Assembly (NCBI RefSeq): GCF_005239225.2
Contig: NC_133284.1
Coordinates: 711,770-775,769 of the forward strand
DNA: 64,000 nucleotides
From: Populus alba
Taxonomy: Eukaryota > Streptophyta > Magnoliopsida > Malpighiales > Salicaceae
Direction of reading: 5' to 3'
The position numbers and the translations under genes are program-made. Below, piece by piece: positions 11,247 to 26,573 of the stretch. Below the pieces are notes generated by a model, which made no database searches, was not told where the DNA came from, and worked only from the letters and a program-made list of their open reading frames with translations. How positions within the stretch are numbered: position 1 is the first letter of the stretch; the number at the start of each line of letters is the position of its first letter.

Positions 11247-12281
11247 CTTAATAAAAGGGAGGGGAATTTTTTGAATACCCAACTTCCTCTCCGTTTCCTT
11301 CCCTTCCCTACATGTCGGTTCGCAATGATAACAGGGGTAGTAGGATCCTCTCATCATCCTGTTTTTTGGTGAAAATAATTATGAAGGTGGTTCGATTGAG
11401 TTGAAATCTTGCAGCCACACTAACACGAGGCTCTATAATCTGATCACTGTAGATCGAATGGTACTTTTGTTGGTGAACAGTAGCAACTATTTTGTGGTGG
11501 GATGTTTATAGAATCTCTTATAATCTTGTTTTGTTGCCAGGAAATTATTACATCTCTAATCCTATTTAAACAGAACAGTTGCAGCCCATTGTTTACAGTG
11601 GGAATTTTGGAGGTTTCGTAAGAACCACCCACCTTGTCTGTTTGTGGTTAGGGCTATGATGAATATATTTGAAAATGAGCATTCAAACCTTATGAAGTTG
11701 AAAGAGCTGTGTTAAATTGACCATATTATATTAACTCATAGACTAGAAAAACTAGTTCATTCACGGGGGAGGGTTTTATTTTACTTCTATACTGTAAAAC
11801 TTCCTGCACAATCACTTCAGGACATAAATAGAATCGAAGGGTGTAGGGAGGCATCAAGGTGATCAAGATTCTTGTTGCATAGTCTTAAACAAAGTTTTGG
11901 ATAGGTTGGTATTGGACGAAATCTAGCATCTTCGTAACACCCAATATTCTCTAAACACTACATTAGGGACTCGTGTCTTTACTGAAAAATAAAAAACTAC
12001 AAGTTGTCATGATTTTGTAAAGCAAACTGATGTCCTTGATAAGAGCAAGCCATTTGAATAATCCCCCATGTTTTGCTTGAAAAATCTAGTAAGCTGAGAC
12101 TAGTTGGCAATTTGCATGATGCTATCATCAATTTCCTTTTGATAAAGAGATTGAAAAGGAGAGGAATTAAGGTATAGAGACAGCTAGTTAATTGACTTCA
12201 CATTGCTAGAGAGTATAAATGTTTGAGCTGTTCGATATTGCAGTGTCATGATCAAGTTATTAGGTAACGTTTTCTGATGTT
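11247..12281. other. Non-coding stretch conserved between units
   Basis: The part 11247-11640 matches 37870-38000 and 38408-38660 of unit 2. The part 11640-12281 matches 55990-56120 and 59080-59615 of unit 3. No long open frame is conserved among the copies. It is probably the 5' flank of PSY, with 11750-12281 the best conserved part. Confidence 0.5.
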
Positions 12282-12370
12282 TTGAAGGAAGTTCTAGATC
12301 CTTTCAAGCCATTTCATCATTCTTCTAGAGAGCTTTTTCGTACCCGAGAAGAATCGTTAAACGTTTCCGG

Positions 12371-14227
12371 ATGTGTTCTACATTTTTCCTTTCGGCTAAG
12401 CCTTGCACTGGGGCAGATAATGGCAAGTTCTTACACTCAAAATCCTTGGTTACAAGAGCAAGAGCTGAAGTGATCGCAGCTCCTAAAAGATCAAGCCAAC
12501 GTGCTTCTCCTCGGCTATTAAAACATGGAATTCCTCATACTGATCTTCAAGTACATGAAATTGTTGTGAGGCAGTCTCAGGCTAACAGCTTAAGCAAGCA
12601 AGATATCTGTAGAAAGCCGGAGTTCCATCCAGCGTTTCTTGAAGAAGCCTATGAAAGGTGCAGAAACATTTGCGCCGAATATGCCAAGACTTTCTATCTA
12701 GGTAACATTCATATCCCTTTCACATTGTTCATTGCATGTATAGTTCTAGATGTCATGATTCAAGGATTTCTAGATGATATGAGAACTATATCGTCGTTTC
12801 GATGCTTGCTTGATTGCTTACCAGTTCCATCCAACCTGTTTTATGATTTATCAAATCATTTAATTTGCCTCGATATGTCATCACAAATCGTGTGGCAAAA
12901 TAATGATGGTCATTGTCTCTCGATGCAGGAACTCGGCTGATGACAGAGGAGCGACAGACAGCCACATGGGCAATTTATGGTAAGAGAATTAAAGCCCAGA
13001 ATAGATAAATTAGTCCTTCAAAGACAATACTACCAAATTATTTATAGTTCCAAAAAATTACTTGAAAAGATATTCAGTTCAGAAGATCGAAGAAGCAATT
13101 CAATTGATCCTAACAGTCACACTAGAGATGAATTAAGCAAAGAGAAGTACATAAGAAGTAAACTGTTATGAAAGTTGTTCTACTGCAACTGAAATGTTTT
13201 CTGCAGTATGGTGCAGGAGGACAGATGAACTGGTCGATGGACCCAATGCAGTGCTCATGAGCACTGTTGTTCTTGATAGGTGGGAAGAGAGGCTGCAAGA
13301 CATCTTTTATGGACGCCCCTTTGACATGCTCGATACTGCACTTACTGATACCATTTCCAAGTTCCCTTTAGACATTAAGGTGCTTGGAATATTTACTAGG
13401 TGGATTAATTCCTAGCATAGTGTATGTTCTCAATCTGATAAGAGTTTTTTTTATCATCTCACAGCCTTTTAGGGACATGATTGAAGGTATGAGAATGGAT
13501 ACGACAAAATTCCGTTATGATAATTTTCAAGAGCTCTATCTTTATTGCTATTACGTTGCGGGCACAGTCGGCCTAATGAGCGTTCCAGTGATGGGGATTG
13601 CAGCAGAATCTGAAGCTTCTGCTCAAATTATTTATAATGCGGCACTGTACTTGGGTATTGGAAATCAGCTTACAAACATTCTTAGAGATGTAGGAGAGGA
13701 GTAAGTTCTTTTTTCCGTACAACTTCCATTCAGTTTTCTCGTTTGAATCTTTTAACTTAGTTCAGTCCTTTTTCTTTCAGTGCTTTGAGAGGGAGAGTTT
13801 ATCTACCGCAAGATGAGCTTGCACAGTTTGGGCTACGCGACCAAGATGTTTTCGCAAGAAAAGTCACTGATGGATGGAGAGAGTTCATGAAAGAACAGAT
13901 AACACATCCAAGATTCTATTTCAACCTTGCAGAAGGGGCTTCCAGTATGAACTGAAAACTTTCCATTACTTGAATGATAAATTTGCAACATTTCCAACTT
14001 TAACCTATATTGTACCTTAAGATTTTTCATATGCTGACACATTGGTCTGTGATTTGTTGCAGGTGTGGTCATCCCTACTAGTATACCAAAAAATCTTGGA
14101 TGCAATTGAGGATAATGATTATGATAACTTCACAAGACGAGCTTATGTTGGAAGAACAAAGAAACTACTCACATTGCCCCTGGCATACACAAAAGCTCAA
14201 TCAATGTCTAGCTTGATCCTTCAGTAA
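12371..14227 (+). CDS. PSY: Phytoene synthase, copy 1, six exons, exon 5 damaged
   Basis: Phytoene synthase joins two geranylgeranyl diphosphates to phytoene, the first committed carotenoid step, in plastids. Exons: 12371-12701, 12929-12979, 13207-13379, 13465-13700, 13781-13944 and 14063-14227. Exons 2-4 are 51, 173 and 236 bases, which I recall as usual plant PSY sizes. The start is the first ATG after an in-frame stop, and the N-terminus would be the transit peptide. Landmarks are [31 protein letters not shown] (first Asp-rich motif), [29 protein letters not shown] and [20 protein letters not shown] (second Asp-rich motif). The type resembles PSY3. Exon 5 is about 29 bases short at its 3' end (EGASS, then no ASRWP-like part). 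Splicing at 13944/14063 shifts the frame, giving a stop soon after, so the last helix region would be lost. Confidence 0.85.
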
Positions 14228-14246
14228 ATCAAGATTTTGTCAGCAG

Positions 14247-14411
14247 TGTTGGTGGGAGAAACCACTGGTGGTGGCTTTGAGACACTCAGAGGGGATAAAA
14301 CACACTGTTTTATTACACAAAACCGAAGCTTACAATTACACAAATCAAAAGCTTAATACACGCCCTCTCTCCCTTCTTTCTCTTTCTAGTGTTCCTCTCA
14401 ATTCTCTCCAC
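14247..14411 (-). repeat. Inverted R-U5 segment forming the left end of the copia element
   Basis: Reading the minus strand of 18170 down to 18005 gives this sequence with only small changes. The first roughly 95 bases look identical (tgttggtgggagaaaccact... through gaagcttacaattaca), and the rest shows a few substitutions and indels in the CT-rich part. No U3 sequence is present at this end. Confidence 0.9.
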
Positions 14412-14970
14412 CAACAATTGATATCAGAGCCCCGTTCGTCGGAAAACAGAAGTGTTTTGGGGTATATCCGAATTTTCAAAATTGTCAAAAACAAGTTTTG
14501 ATCATTCCACAGTGTAGCGCTCATCAAGAAGAACTCACTTCCGCAACAATCAGCCAAATCGGAGTTCAGGGTAGCCCACACGCGCCGCCTGAATATTCAG
14601 CCAGATCGCCCACGCGCATCCCACGCGCCTCGAGGTTGACGACGACTGAGACACGCGCGCGCCATATTTGAGCCGCGCCGAGCCGTATACGCCGCGTCCT
14701 AGCCGAGCCAAAAGCCGCGTTCCAGCCTCAGCCGAGCCGAAGGAATATTCCCCAGAATATTCCCCGAATATTCCACAGAATATTCCCGGTTCAACCCAGC
14801 GAACCGCCCGCCGTACAGAAGTGATTTTTTGACCGGTTCACCCATTTTCGGACCCGATTTCAACAAAGTCAGACCGGTTCCCTACTATTTGGACCATTCC
14901 GGATCGATCTACAGTGTCCGTTTGGTCAAATTCGGCTCCCAGAAGGCGATATAGTCAGTAAAAGAGCAAA

Positions 14971-17814
14971 ATGACTACAGAAGGTACACATACACTCATC
15001 CCGAAGCTAACCAAAGACAACTATGATAGTTGGTGCATCAGATTGAAGGCATTTCTTGGGTCACAAGAGTGTTTTGATATTGTACAAACTGGTTATGATG
15101 AACCAGAGTCTAAAGAAAGAGAAGATGCTTTACAAGAGGCACAAAAGCAAGCCTTGAAAGTCAACAGAAAGAAGGACAACAAAGCCAAGACCATCATCTA
15201 CCAAGGTCTTGATGAAGATACGTTCGAGATAATAGCTTCCGCTGAAACGTCACATGATATATGGGAGGCTCTCCAACAGAAATACAAAGGTGCTGACAGA
15301 ATCAAGAAGATTCGTCTTCAATCTTTGCGAGGTGAATTTGAGTTATTGCAAATGAAGTCCTCGGAGTCTATTTCTGATTATCACACAAGGATTATGGTGA
15401 TAGTCAACCAGATGAGAAGGAATGGAGAAGCCCTCATCGATTCTCGAATTACGGAGAAAATTTTGAGATCCCTAGATCCAAAATTTGATCATGTTGTTGT
15501 CGTCATTGAAGAGTCCAAGGAAGTGGACAAGTTGACAGTAGATGAGCTTATGAGTTCTTTGCAAGCTCATGAGCAGAAGATTGTAAAGCGAAATGGAGAT
15601 AAGGCAATTGAGCATGCCTTACAAGCAAAGCTGTCTCTCAAAGACAGATATGAGCAAGGGGAGACTTCATCAAGTGGCTACACCACTCAAGGAGGAAGTC
15701 AACAATCCAGAGGAGGATTCCAGCAATTCCAAGGAAGAGGTTCTTGGAATACAAGTTTTAGAGGAAGAGGTGGCAGAAACACCACCAGAGGAGGCCGAGG
15801 ACAACAAGCATTCACTCCCAGAGGAAGAGGAGGCGGTTACAATAACCGTGACAAGAGGAATATCAAATGTTATAGTTGCAATCAATTTGGGCACTATAGC
15901 ACTGAATGCAGAAGAAAAGCTCCGTTGGAGATACGTGAGCAAGCCAACTATGTAGAGAAGCATGATGGAGAAGCATCTGCATTTCTTGTCCAACAAGAAC
16001 TTGGCGAGAAACAAGAAAATATATGGTATCTAGATACTAGAGCCAGCAATCACATGTGCGGCTACCGAGAGTTATTTAGTGATCTAGATGAGACCAAGCA
16101 AGGTCTAGTTACTTTTGGAGATACCACAAAGGTTCCATTCAAAGGTAAAGGCAACATCCCAGTCAAGTTGAAGAATGGTGATTCCAGCTACATCGCCGAT
16201 GTCTATTATGTCCCAGCCATAAAACAGAACCTAATCAGCTTAGGTCAACTTTTGGAGAGAGGCTATACTTTTTACTCCGAGAATTGTCATCTGGCAATTA
16301 GAGACAACAATTGGAGATTAATGGCCTACGTGAAAATGTCCAAGAATAGGATGTTTCCTTTGAACATCCAGTATGATGCAGCAAGGTGTTTGAGTGCCAT
16401 CACCAACAGTGAAGAATGGCTTTGGCACCTGAGGCTTGGACATCTGAATTTCACGAGTTTGAAGATGCTAGCAAGCAAGAAGATGGTCAAAGGTTTGCCT
16501 CACATTGATCATCCAGATGAAGTCTGTGAGAGTTGTGTCCTCAGCAAACATCACAGATCTAGTTTTGTCAAAGAAGTCAACTGGAGAGCAAAGAGGCCAC
16601 TGGAGTTAGTACACACAGATGTGTGTGGCCCAATCACGCCTATGTCGACTGGACAAAATAGGTACTTCCTCACTTTTACTGATGATTTTAGTAGAAAGAC
16701 GTGGATATACTTTCTGAAGAGGAAGTCAGAAGTATTCAATTGTTTTAAAGATTTTAAAGCAATTGTGGAGAAGCAAACTAGTTATACGATCAGAATAGTG
16801 AGATCTGATCAAGGAGGAGAATATACAGCCAATGATTTTGAAGCTTTCTGTACACAACAAGGCATCAAACATCAGACAACGCCAGCCTATACACCACAGC
16901 TGAATGGTGTAGCAGAAAGGAAGAATCGCACGATTCTTGACATGGCTAGAAGTTTGCTCAAAGCAAAGAAGCTGCCCAAGCAATACTGGGCTGAAGCTGT
17001 ATCATGTGCAGTGTATCTACTGAATCGCTGCCCAACCAGAAGTTTGCAAGGAGTCACTCCAGAAGAAGCATGGAGTGGTCACAAACCAAGTGTTACTCAT
17101 CTACGAATCTTTGGTTGTGTGGCATATGCAAAGATCCCAGATGCAAGAAGGAGAAAGCTCGATGATAAGAGCGAGAAATGCATCTTTGTGGGATATGGTG
17201 AAAGAAGGATGGGATACAGACTGTATAATCCCATCACAAAGAAGGTGATTACGAGTAGAGATGTTATCTTTGAAGAAGATAAATCTTGGGAATGGAATGG
17301 TGATCAAGAAGCAGTCAGATGGATCAACACTGATTTGATCCTTGAAGGTGAAGAAGTACCAACAGTACTTGTCGAAGAACCGATTGTGCCAGCAGCTGAA
17401 CCACAAAGTCCAGTGTTTATACTAGTAGCTGAACCACAAAGTCCGGTGTTTATACCAGCAGCTGAACCACAAAGTCCGGTACACAGATTCCCTGTATTTA
17501 ACAGAAGGAACACACCAGGAGCATCATCATCAACACCACCATCAGCATCCTCGTCAGAAGGACCAAGAAAGATGCGGAATCTTGAAGAGTTGTATGATAC
17601 CACTCAGGTTATGGAAGATACAACTCTATTTTGTTTCCATGCAGATAAGGATCCACCAGAAAAGAAGAAAGCAATAGGTGTCAAAAAGGTCTACAAGACG
17701 AAAGCCAAATTAGTGGATAAAGGGTACAAGCAGAAAGAAGGCATTGAAGGAAGAAGTGTTCATGCTTGGCATGACATCCCTCGATTGAGTTTAAAGGGGA
17801 GATTTGTTGAATAA
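14971..17814 (+). pseudogene. Copia Gag-protease-integrase polyprotein, reverse transcriptase deleted
   Basis: One open frame of 947 codons. Order: Gag core (about residues 10-200, NYDSWCIRLKAFLG), an RG-rich linker, a CCHC knuckle CYSCNQFGHYSTEC, the protease site WYLDTRASNHM, the GAG-pre-integrase zinc region (WHLRLGHLNF...CESCVLSKHH) and the integrase core (HTDVCGPI, DDFSRKTW, RSDQGGEYT, NGVAERKNR). A three-times repeated AEPQSPVF unit follows (17395-17490). The frame then jumps from KAIGVKKVYKTKAK...KEGI to a short tail, so the catalytic half of reverse transcriptase (YVDD) and RNase H are absent. The protease DTG is DTR. The element could only move with help from relatives. Confidence 0.9.
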
Positions 17815-18170
17815 ACTCAATCCAGAAGCTCCCAGAAGGTCAAGGAAGGCAACCAGCCACCAGCCACCAGCCTCCAGTCGCCGACCAGCCGCAGCCGCCA
17901 GCCACCGGCTGCCACAGCCGCCAGCCGCCTTCACACCTAGAATAGTTGAAAAGTCTTGTTTTAATTTCGTGTATAAATAGAGTGCCCAGCCTCTGTTAAT
18001 GAGTGTGGAGAGAATTGTGAGAAACACTAGAAAGAGAAAGAGAGAGAGAGGGCGTGTAATTGTTAAGCTTTTGTATTGTAATTGTAAGCTTCGGTTTTGT
18101 GTAATAAAACAGTGTGTTTTATCCCCTCTGAGTGTCTCAAAGCCACCACCAGTGGTTTCTCCCACCAACA
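17805..18170 (+). repeat. Right LTR of the copia element
   Basis: It begins TGTTGA directly after a purine tract (taaaggggagat, 17791-17802) and ends CCAACA. A TATA box lies at 17972-17979 (tataaata) and a likely transcription start about 30 bases on, near 18003. An AATAAA signal (aataaaac) is at 18101. The U3 part carries a GC-rich 'ccagccaccagcc' repeat tract at 17850-17935. Confidence 0.9.
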
Positions 18171-18175
18171 AGCAG

Positions 18176-19775
18176 CCCTAAGGTGGGGGAGTTATGACAC
18201 CAAACAGTGGAGAAGTGGAGTGAATAGTGAAACAAGATTATGCTTGGTGTATCATAGAGGAAATCGTCGAAGTTTGAATGTTTGTAAGATTGGTTCATTG
18301 CTTATATCAGGTTCTCAATTCTCTGGTAAAACTAGAATTTTCATGGAAACTAAATTGCACATACATTTCTCAGTTTTCAAAACTATGACCCTTGCTCAAA
18401 AACTGCTTGCACTACAAGTGTCAAACTTCTGAGGCATTTATCAGACGATATGCTGTTCTCTATATGCTCACAGCAGAGAAGACATGCTGCTATGGCATCC
18501 ATATCCTGTTTTGGGTTCGAGCTCTCTCCTGGCACTAAGCCTAAGCACACAGATGAAAGGAAAAATATATTAAATAATTATAATTATATGATCTGAAAGC
18601 ATTTCAATTCATTAACATTAATACCCAAACAAAATTGGGTTCTAAAGAAGAAAGAAAAAGAAGATTTATTACATGCTATAGCTTTGTATCTTAAGGTTTT
18701 TGGCCTTCATTAGAGTAGACTTCCCTATTTGGGGTTATCTAAAAATAGACAACGCTTTAAGGTTGGCGATTTTGCAAGAGATTCAAAGCTCAGTGGGCAT
18801 TGAAAATGACCATACCCATTGCGAAAGATTCCTAGTTAAATGTAGAATCAATAGATGCCATTTGCCCTGAGGTGCTGCCTCAACACTTTCAAACCGCCTG
18901 CCTTTCGTTATCAAACAAGTACTGGCAATCATCCATCCGCACCATAAATGGCATAAACCGTCCACTCACACAAACCACCAGTCTCTTATCCATCAATTAC
19001 AATCCAAAATATCAAGGAACCGCCACTTTAGCTCTCCACAACCTTTCAAGGGCAGGAGCCAGCTGACAGAGACAGTTAATGAGTAAACTGATTGTTTTGC
19101 TTCAATATTTGTAGAGGGAGACAACACTTCTCGGAACTTCGCACTGGTGACATAATCAATATTTTGAGAATCCATGATCAAGGCAACTATCATAGAGAAG
19201 ATGATAGGGAGAAACCGCTTAGCAAGTCTATGTTTCGCGGGAAAATCACAACCAGAGCTTGTAATGAACTGTCATGGGAAACTTAAAGGGGGGGTTTAAA
19301 TTCAATTCAGGTTCAGCTTTCGTATGCAATGTGCAATCAAAAATTATCTAGAAATGTTAAGGAACCTACTGGAACACTTGGTTAGAAAAAAATATAAAAG
19401 CACCCATTTTAAGTCAACTCATTGTCTCTCTACACATACCCAACCCTGAAACAACCATCCTTCTACAAAAAGGAATAAGATAACAAAAACAGAATCAAGG
19501 CAAAGGAATAAAAGATGCCGCATTGTTTGCTGGAAATGGTACATTTGCGGCTATTTGGTCACCACTCCACTGCTTCCTCTTATGGAAACTCTAGCATAAT
19601 CAGCAAACCAATTGAATCAAGGAAGCTCCACCTGCCCGTTATTCATGCTTTCTGCCACCCACCCCACCCACCATCATCGTGAATTTATGCTCTTAGATTT
19701 GAAAAATGCCCTCAATAAGTGAACCAGCCACAAAGCACTGGCTGGAAGGATTCGGCATCTCAAGACCAGCTTCAA
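18176..19775. other. Intergenic region between PSY copy 1 and PP2A
   Basis: No recognisable gene. Short open frames on both strands show no family signature and no splice pattern. The last roughly 100 bases before 19776 are the PP2A 3' UTR side and are conserved in the fragment at 41464. A poly-G/T rich 'aaaggggggg' run lies near 19285. Confidence 0.5.
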
Positions 19776-23062
<3,287 letters not shown>

Positions 23063-23433
23063 CTGAATCGTAATAAACATTTCCATTGAAAACAATATCC
23101 CCAAAGAATAATCTAGGTGTTCCCAGTTTTGAAAGCAATCCTCCTAAAACAAGCATTAACATTGCACACTTACTCCTAGACTCGAACATCTTAGCATCCA
23201 CTTCAAACCAAAATAATGGATCCATTGACACCCACCAGAATCCAACTTCATTAATACATCTAGAAAGCACAAGTTCGAAGTATCCGCTCCGATTTAGAAA
23301 ACCCCACAACGAACCAAATTTCAATTACGGCAGCTTAAGCAGTATAATCCAATAAGCAAAGAGCAACATACTCTGTTCTCTTAACCTTCCACACTATGAA
23401 GAATTCTTCCAATCAATAAAACCCATCAAACAA

Positions 23434-23933
23434 NNNNNNNNNNNNNNNNNNNNNNNNNNNNNNNNNNNNNNNNNNNNNNNNNNNNNNNNNNNNNNNNNNN
23501 NNNNNNNNNNNNNNNNNNNNNNNNNNNNNNNNNNNNNNNNNNNNNNNNNNNNNNNNNNNNNNNNNNNNNNNNNNNNNNNNNNNNNNNNNNNNNNNNNNNN
23601 NNNNNNNNNNNNNNNNNNNNNNNNNNNNNNNNNNNNNNNNNNNNNNNNNNNNNNNNNNNNNNNNNNNNNNNNNNNNNNNNNNNNNNNNNNNNNNNNNNNN
23701 NNNNNNNNNNNNNNNNNNNNNNNNNNNNNNNNNNNNNNNNNNNNNNNNNNNNNNNNNNNNNNNNNNNNNNNNNNNNNNNNNNNNNNNNNNNNNNNNNNNN
23801 NNNNNNNNNNNNNNNNNNNNNNNNNNNNNNNNNNNNNNNNNNNNNNNNNNNNNNNNNNNNNNNNNNNNNNNNNNNNNNNNNNNNNNNNNNNNNNNNNNNN
23901 NNNNNNNNNNNNNNNNNNNNNNNNNNNNNNNNN
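23434..23933. other. Assembly gap (500 N)
   Basis: Exactly 500 N, which is a usual placeholder length, so the real size is unknown. It falls where the first PP2A exon and promoter should be. Any continuous open frame across it is an artefact. Confidence 0.99.
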
Positions 23934-24883
23934 CTAAAAGATTGCCAAAATATTTGGATATTCGAACCACATTCTTTATTATATATAAAAAAAAATTATG
24001 TCGACTTGGTGGGCTAATCCTAAAAGATTGGATTCCAAAGTATGATTCGAGCTTAGATTTTAGTTGATTTATAAACCATATTAACTCGATCGAGCTGTAT
24101 TAGATAAAAGAAAATAAAAAAAACACGTGTTTTTTGTTTTTTTAATTTTTTTTTGTTATGAATGAATTCAGAATTATATATTATCAATTTGCAAGATTAA
24201 AGAAGCCAAAAACATGGTGGCAAAACAGGAGCAGAAAAGCAAAAGAAAATCAAGACCATCTGCACCAAGAAAATAATAAGGTGCCAAAAACAAGAAAATA
24301 AGGCTCTGCGTTTGTTTGTTTATGCGGCCGGCATTGAAACAAGCAAACTCTTAATCCAATTCTATATCAGAGTCAACAACCAACAACGCATCTCAGGCCA
24401 AACTTAACAGTAAGCATTGTAACCCTTCTTGTCTTGGTTTCTTGTTATTCCGCAGGTTGCATAAACAACTTCCTGTAAGGAAATATAATTAAAAAGGACA
24501 CCAGGCATACATATTTACAACCTTTTCCCTTCCAGTAGTTTTCTTTCAAGTTAGTCAGATTGCTATGTCAGGCACATTTCTTGTTAGAACCTTAAAAAAA
24601 GAGAGGCTAAAACTCATTTGGTATGCGTCCTCATGCTTGCCAATTCAAAACCTTAAGTTATTTGATTAAGCCTCGTTGGAAACGAACGAGCCTAACCGCT
24701 TAGTTATAGATGATGTTTATATATAAAAAAAATATTATCTTAAAGTTTAAATTATTAGATAAAATGTTGAAAATAATTTTACGTTACTCATTAACAAAGC
24801 AGCATACATGTATGGAATACAAGAAGAAAACATTTTCATTTTTAGGATCTGCATTTTCTCTCAATCTGCAACTCTCAGACTCA
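23934..24883. other. Intergenic region downstream of pectate lyase
   Basis: AT-rich sequence without coding signals. The first 300 bases after the gap show poly-A/T runs. The part near 24480-24880 is probably the pectate lyase 3' side. No mobile element was recognised. Confidence 0.45.
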
Positions 24884-26501
24884 TCAGCATGTCAATGTTC
24901 TTGAACATGTTAAAGCACCTGCTGAGCTAGTCATTGACTGAACAGAGTTTGCACTTCCAACTTTGAACTTTTGCTGCTTATTGTAGTTAGGCTTTGCCGT
25001 ACCTCTGCGGCCGGTTTGGACAAAAGAAGCTCCATTTGTAAACATATCCCCTACAGAGTAGAAGTTCCAGGGCTTGCCTTTTGCACCCATCCCCGTATTT
25101 CTCCAAGTTACCTGTTGAAATATCAGAGTTTTTTTCTTAGTTTTTCTGATCCTTAATTCAGATATCCCCGTCTCCTTAATTTGCATGGTTTGAAAGATAT
25201 GATCGATTCGTGGATGATCAATTTATATTTGAAAGCATTACCTCCTTCTTTCCGGATTGTGCAGGTGCAATAAAATGGTTGGATTCACTCTTGATGCTAG
25301 GATTCATGCTTCCTCCAATTGCATATTGTTCCCATCCCAGGTAAAGATTGTTAGCTACATGTGCATATCCATGGCGAACCCTGCATTATTTCCAATGATT
25401 TATATATCAGTGTAAAATCTTGAATACACGATTCATGATTCAGACTGCATGCGGACATGTGTTTAGTTAGAAATACAGAGACATTAATCCGTTTCTTAGA
25501 CAGCTTTAAAGTCAATTTCTATCATTTTAAAACAAGAAAGACAGTCTCTATCCTCATCTCTGTCTCTTCTATCTAAGATAATATTAACCAAATGCCAGAA
25601 ATTGTGGGATTTAATTAGGCATTATTAATTACCTTGGCATTCTTTGGTTGCAATTAGGACCAAAATGATTGAATGCAACCGTGACCTTCATGTTCTTGTC
25701 TCTCAAATACCCATCATCATGTCCAAGAAGCATAACCTTGTCTTGGTCTCTAAACCAATTGTTAGAGACAGTAACAGATGTAGATCCACGAGTGACATCA
25801 AGAAGACCATCCTGGCACGAGTATAATGTATTGTGGTCTATCCAAACCTTAGATGCAGTGACCAGCCTTATGGCATCCCCATCCATCTGACCTAACGGCA
25901 TTAGTTTCCCATCCGGTCCCATGACTGAGCTAGGTCCCTGTGCCTTGCAATGGTGAATCTTTAGGCCATGGATGATCACGTCGGTTGCCTAGACAAACAA
26001 CATTGATGTTTTAGACAGAGCATGCATTGCCTATATAATCAGCAATATTGGCAAAGAGAAACTAAATTAACGTACCTTGTACACCACGAGGCATCCGATG
26101 CCTTCAATGCTGACATCAACGCCACGACCATCAATGGCAGTATGGCTGCTAATAAGAAGAGGTCTCTCAAGTTTAATGTCCATGTTCTTCTCAAAAGTGA
26201 TCCAGACTTTTCCTGTGATCATGGTAGCTCCATATCTTAATGTCCCTTTTCTGGGATTCACAGGGTCGTCACTAGGATCGGTGACCTTATACCATAAAAC
26301 ATTTTTCCCAACATTGTTGGTCATTTTCCCTGCAAACCCCACAGAGCAAGTAGCCAGATGTTGTCGGCTTCTCTGCCAATTCGGATTCATTCTCCAGCAT
26401 TGATCAATGACATTCATTTTGCTGGCCCCATGACAAGCATTAGGGATGAAGGAAAGGATGCAAATGGAAAGAAGTACAACAAAGAACCTGAAGACAGCCA
26501 T
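24884..26501 (-). CDS. Pectate lyase (polysaccharide lyase family 1), secreted
   Basis: The enzyme cleaves de-esterified pectin by beta-elimination in the cell wall. Four exons: 26076-26501, 25633-25988, 25242-25380 and 24884-25111, with AG/GT borders and a consistent frame. The start at 26501 opens with a signal peptide ([18 protein letters not shown]). Family landmarks follow: [63 protein letters not shown] (calcium-binding and core region), [20 protein letters not shown] (the Arg of RxPRxR is the likely base), and [11 protein letters not shown]. The length is about 383 residues, usual for a short plant PL1 protein without the extra N-terminal domain. All key residues look intact. A TATA box lies about 60 bases upstream. 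An inverted fragment of its promoter recurs at 43991-44085. Confidence 0.95.
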
Positions 26502-26562
26502 GATCGATGATAGAGTAGAATAGAGATTAAATTTGCAATGTAAGAGTTGGGGAATGGTGGAG

Positions 26563-26573
26563 ATATTTATATA
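26563..26573 (-). promoter_or_regulatory. TATA box of pectate lyase
   Basis: The minus strand reads TATATAAATAT about 62-72 bases before the start codon at 26501. That leaves room for a 5' UTR of about 30-40 bases. Position and sequence fit a plant TATA box. Confidence 0.65.

Larger units (their letters stand above)
14247..18170 (+). mobile_element. Copia retrotransposon with inverted R-U5 in place of its 5' LTR
   Basis: A 5-bp target duplication AGCAG lies at 14242-14246 and 18171-18175. The right LTR is 17805-18170 (366 bases, TGTTGA...CCAACA). The left end is not a copy of this LTR. Bases 14247-14411 are the reverse complement of 18005-18170, that is from the likely transcription start to the LTR end. 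Then come 'caaca' and a primer binding site (attgatatcagagc, 14417-14430). The internal part encodes Gag to integrase, but most of reverse transcriptase and all of RNase H are deleted. The element lies 19 bases past the PSY stop codon, in its likely 3' UTR. Confidence 0.88.

Noticed and set aside
15593..16014. Frames of over 100 codons on both strands in the copia Gag region
   Set aside because: Shadows of the real Gag frame caused by its RG-rich, purine-biased codons.
17791..18171. Minus-strand frame of 126 codons over the copia LTR
   Set aside because: It is LTR sequence; the repeat of 'ccagccacc' gives a long artificial frame.
18872..19286. Short plus-strand frames between PSY and PP2A
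   Set aside because: No conserved copy in the other units, no splice logic and no family resemblance.
23413..23970. Open frame of 185 codons on the minus strand
   Set aside because: It is almost entirely the run of N and has no sequence content.
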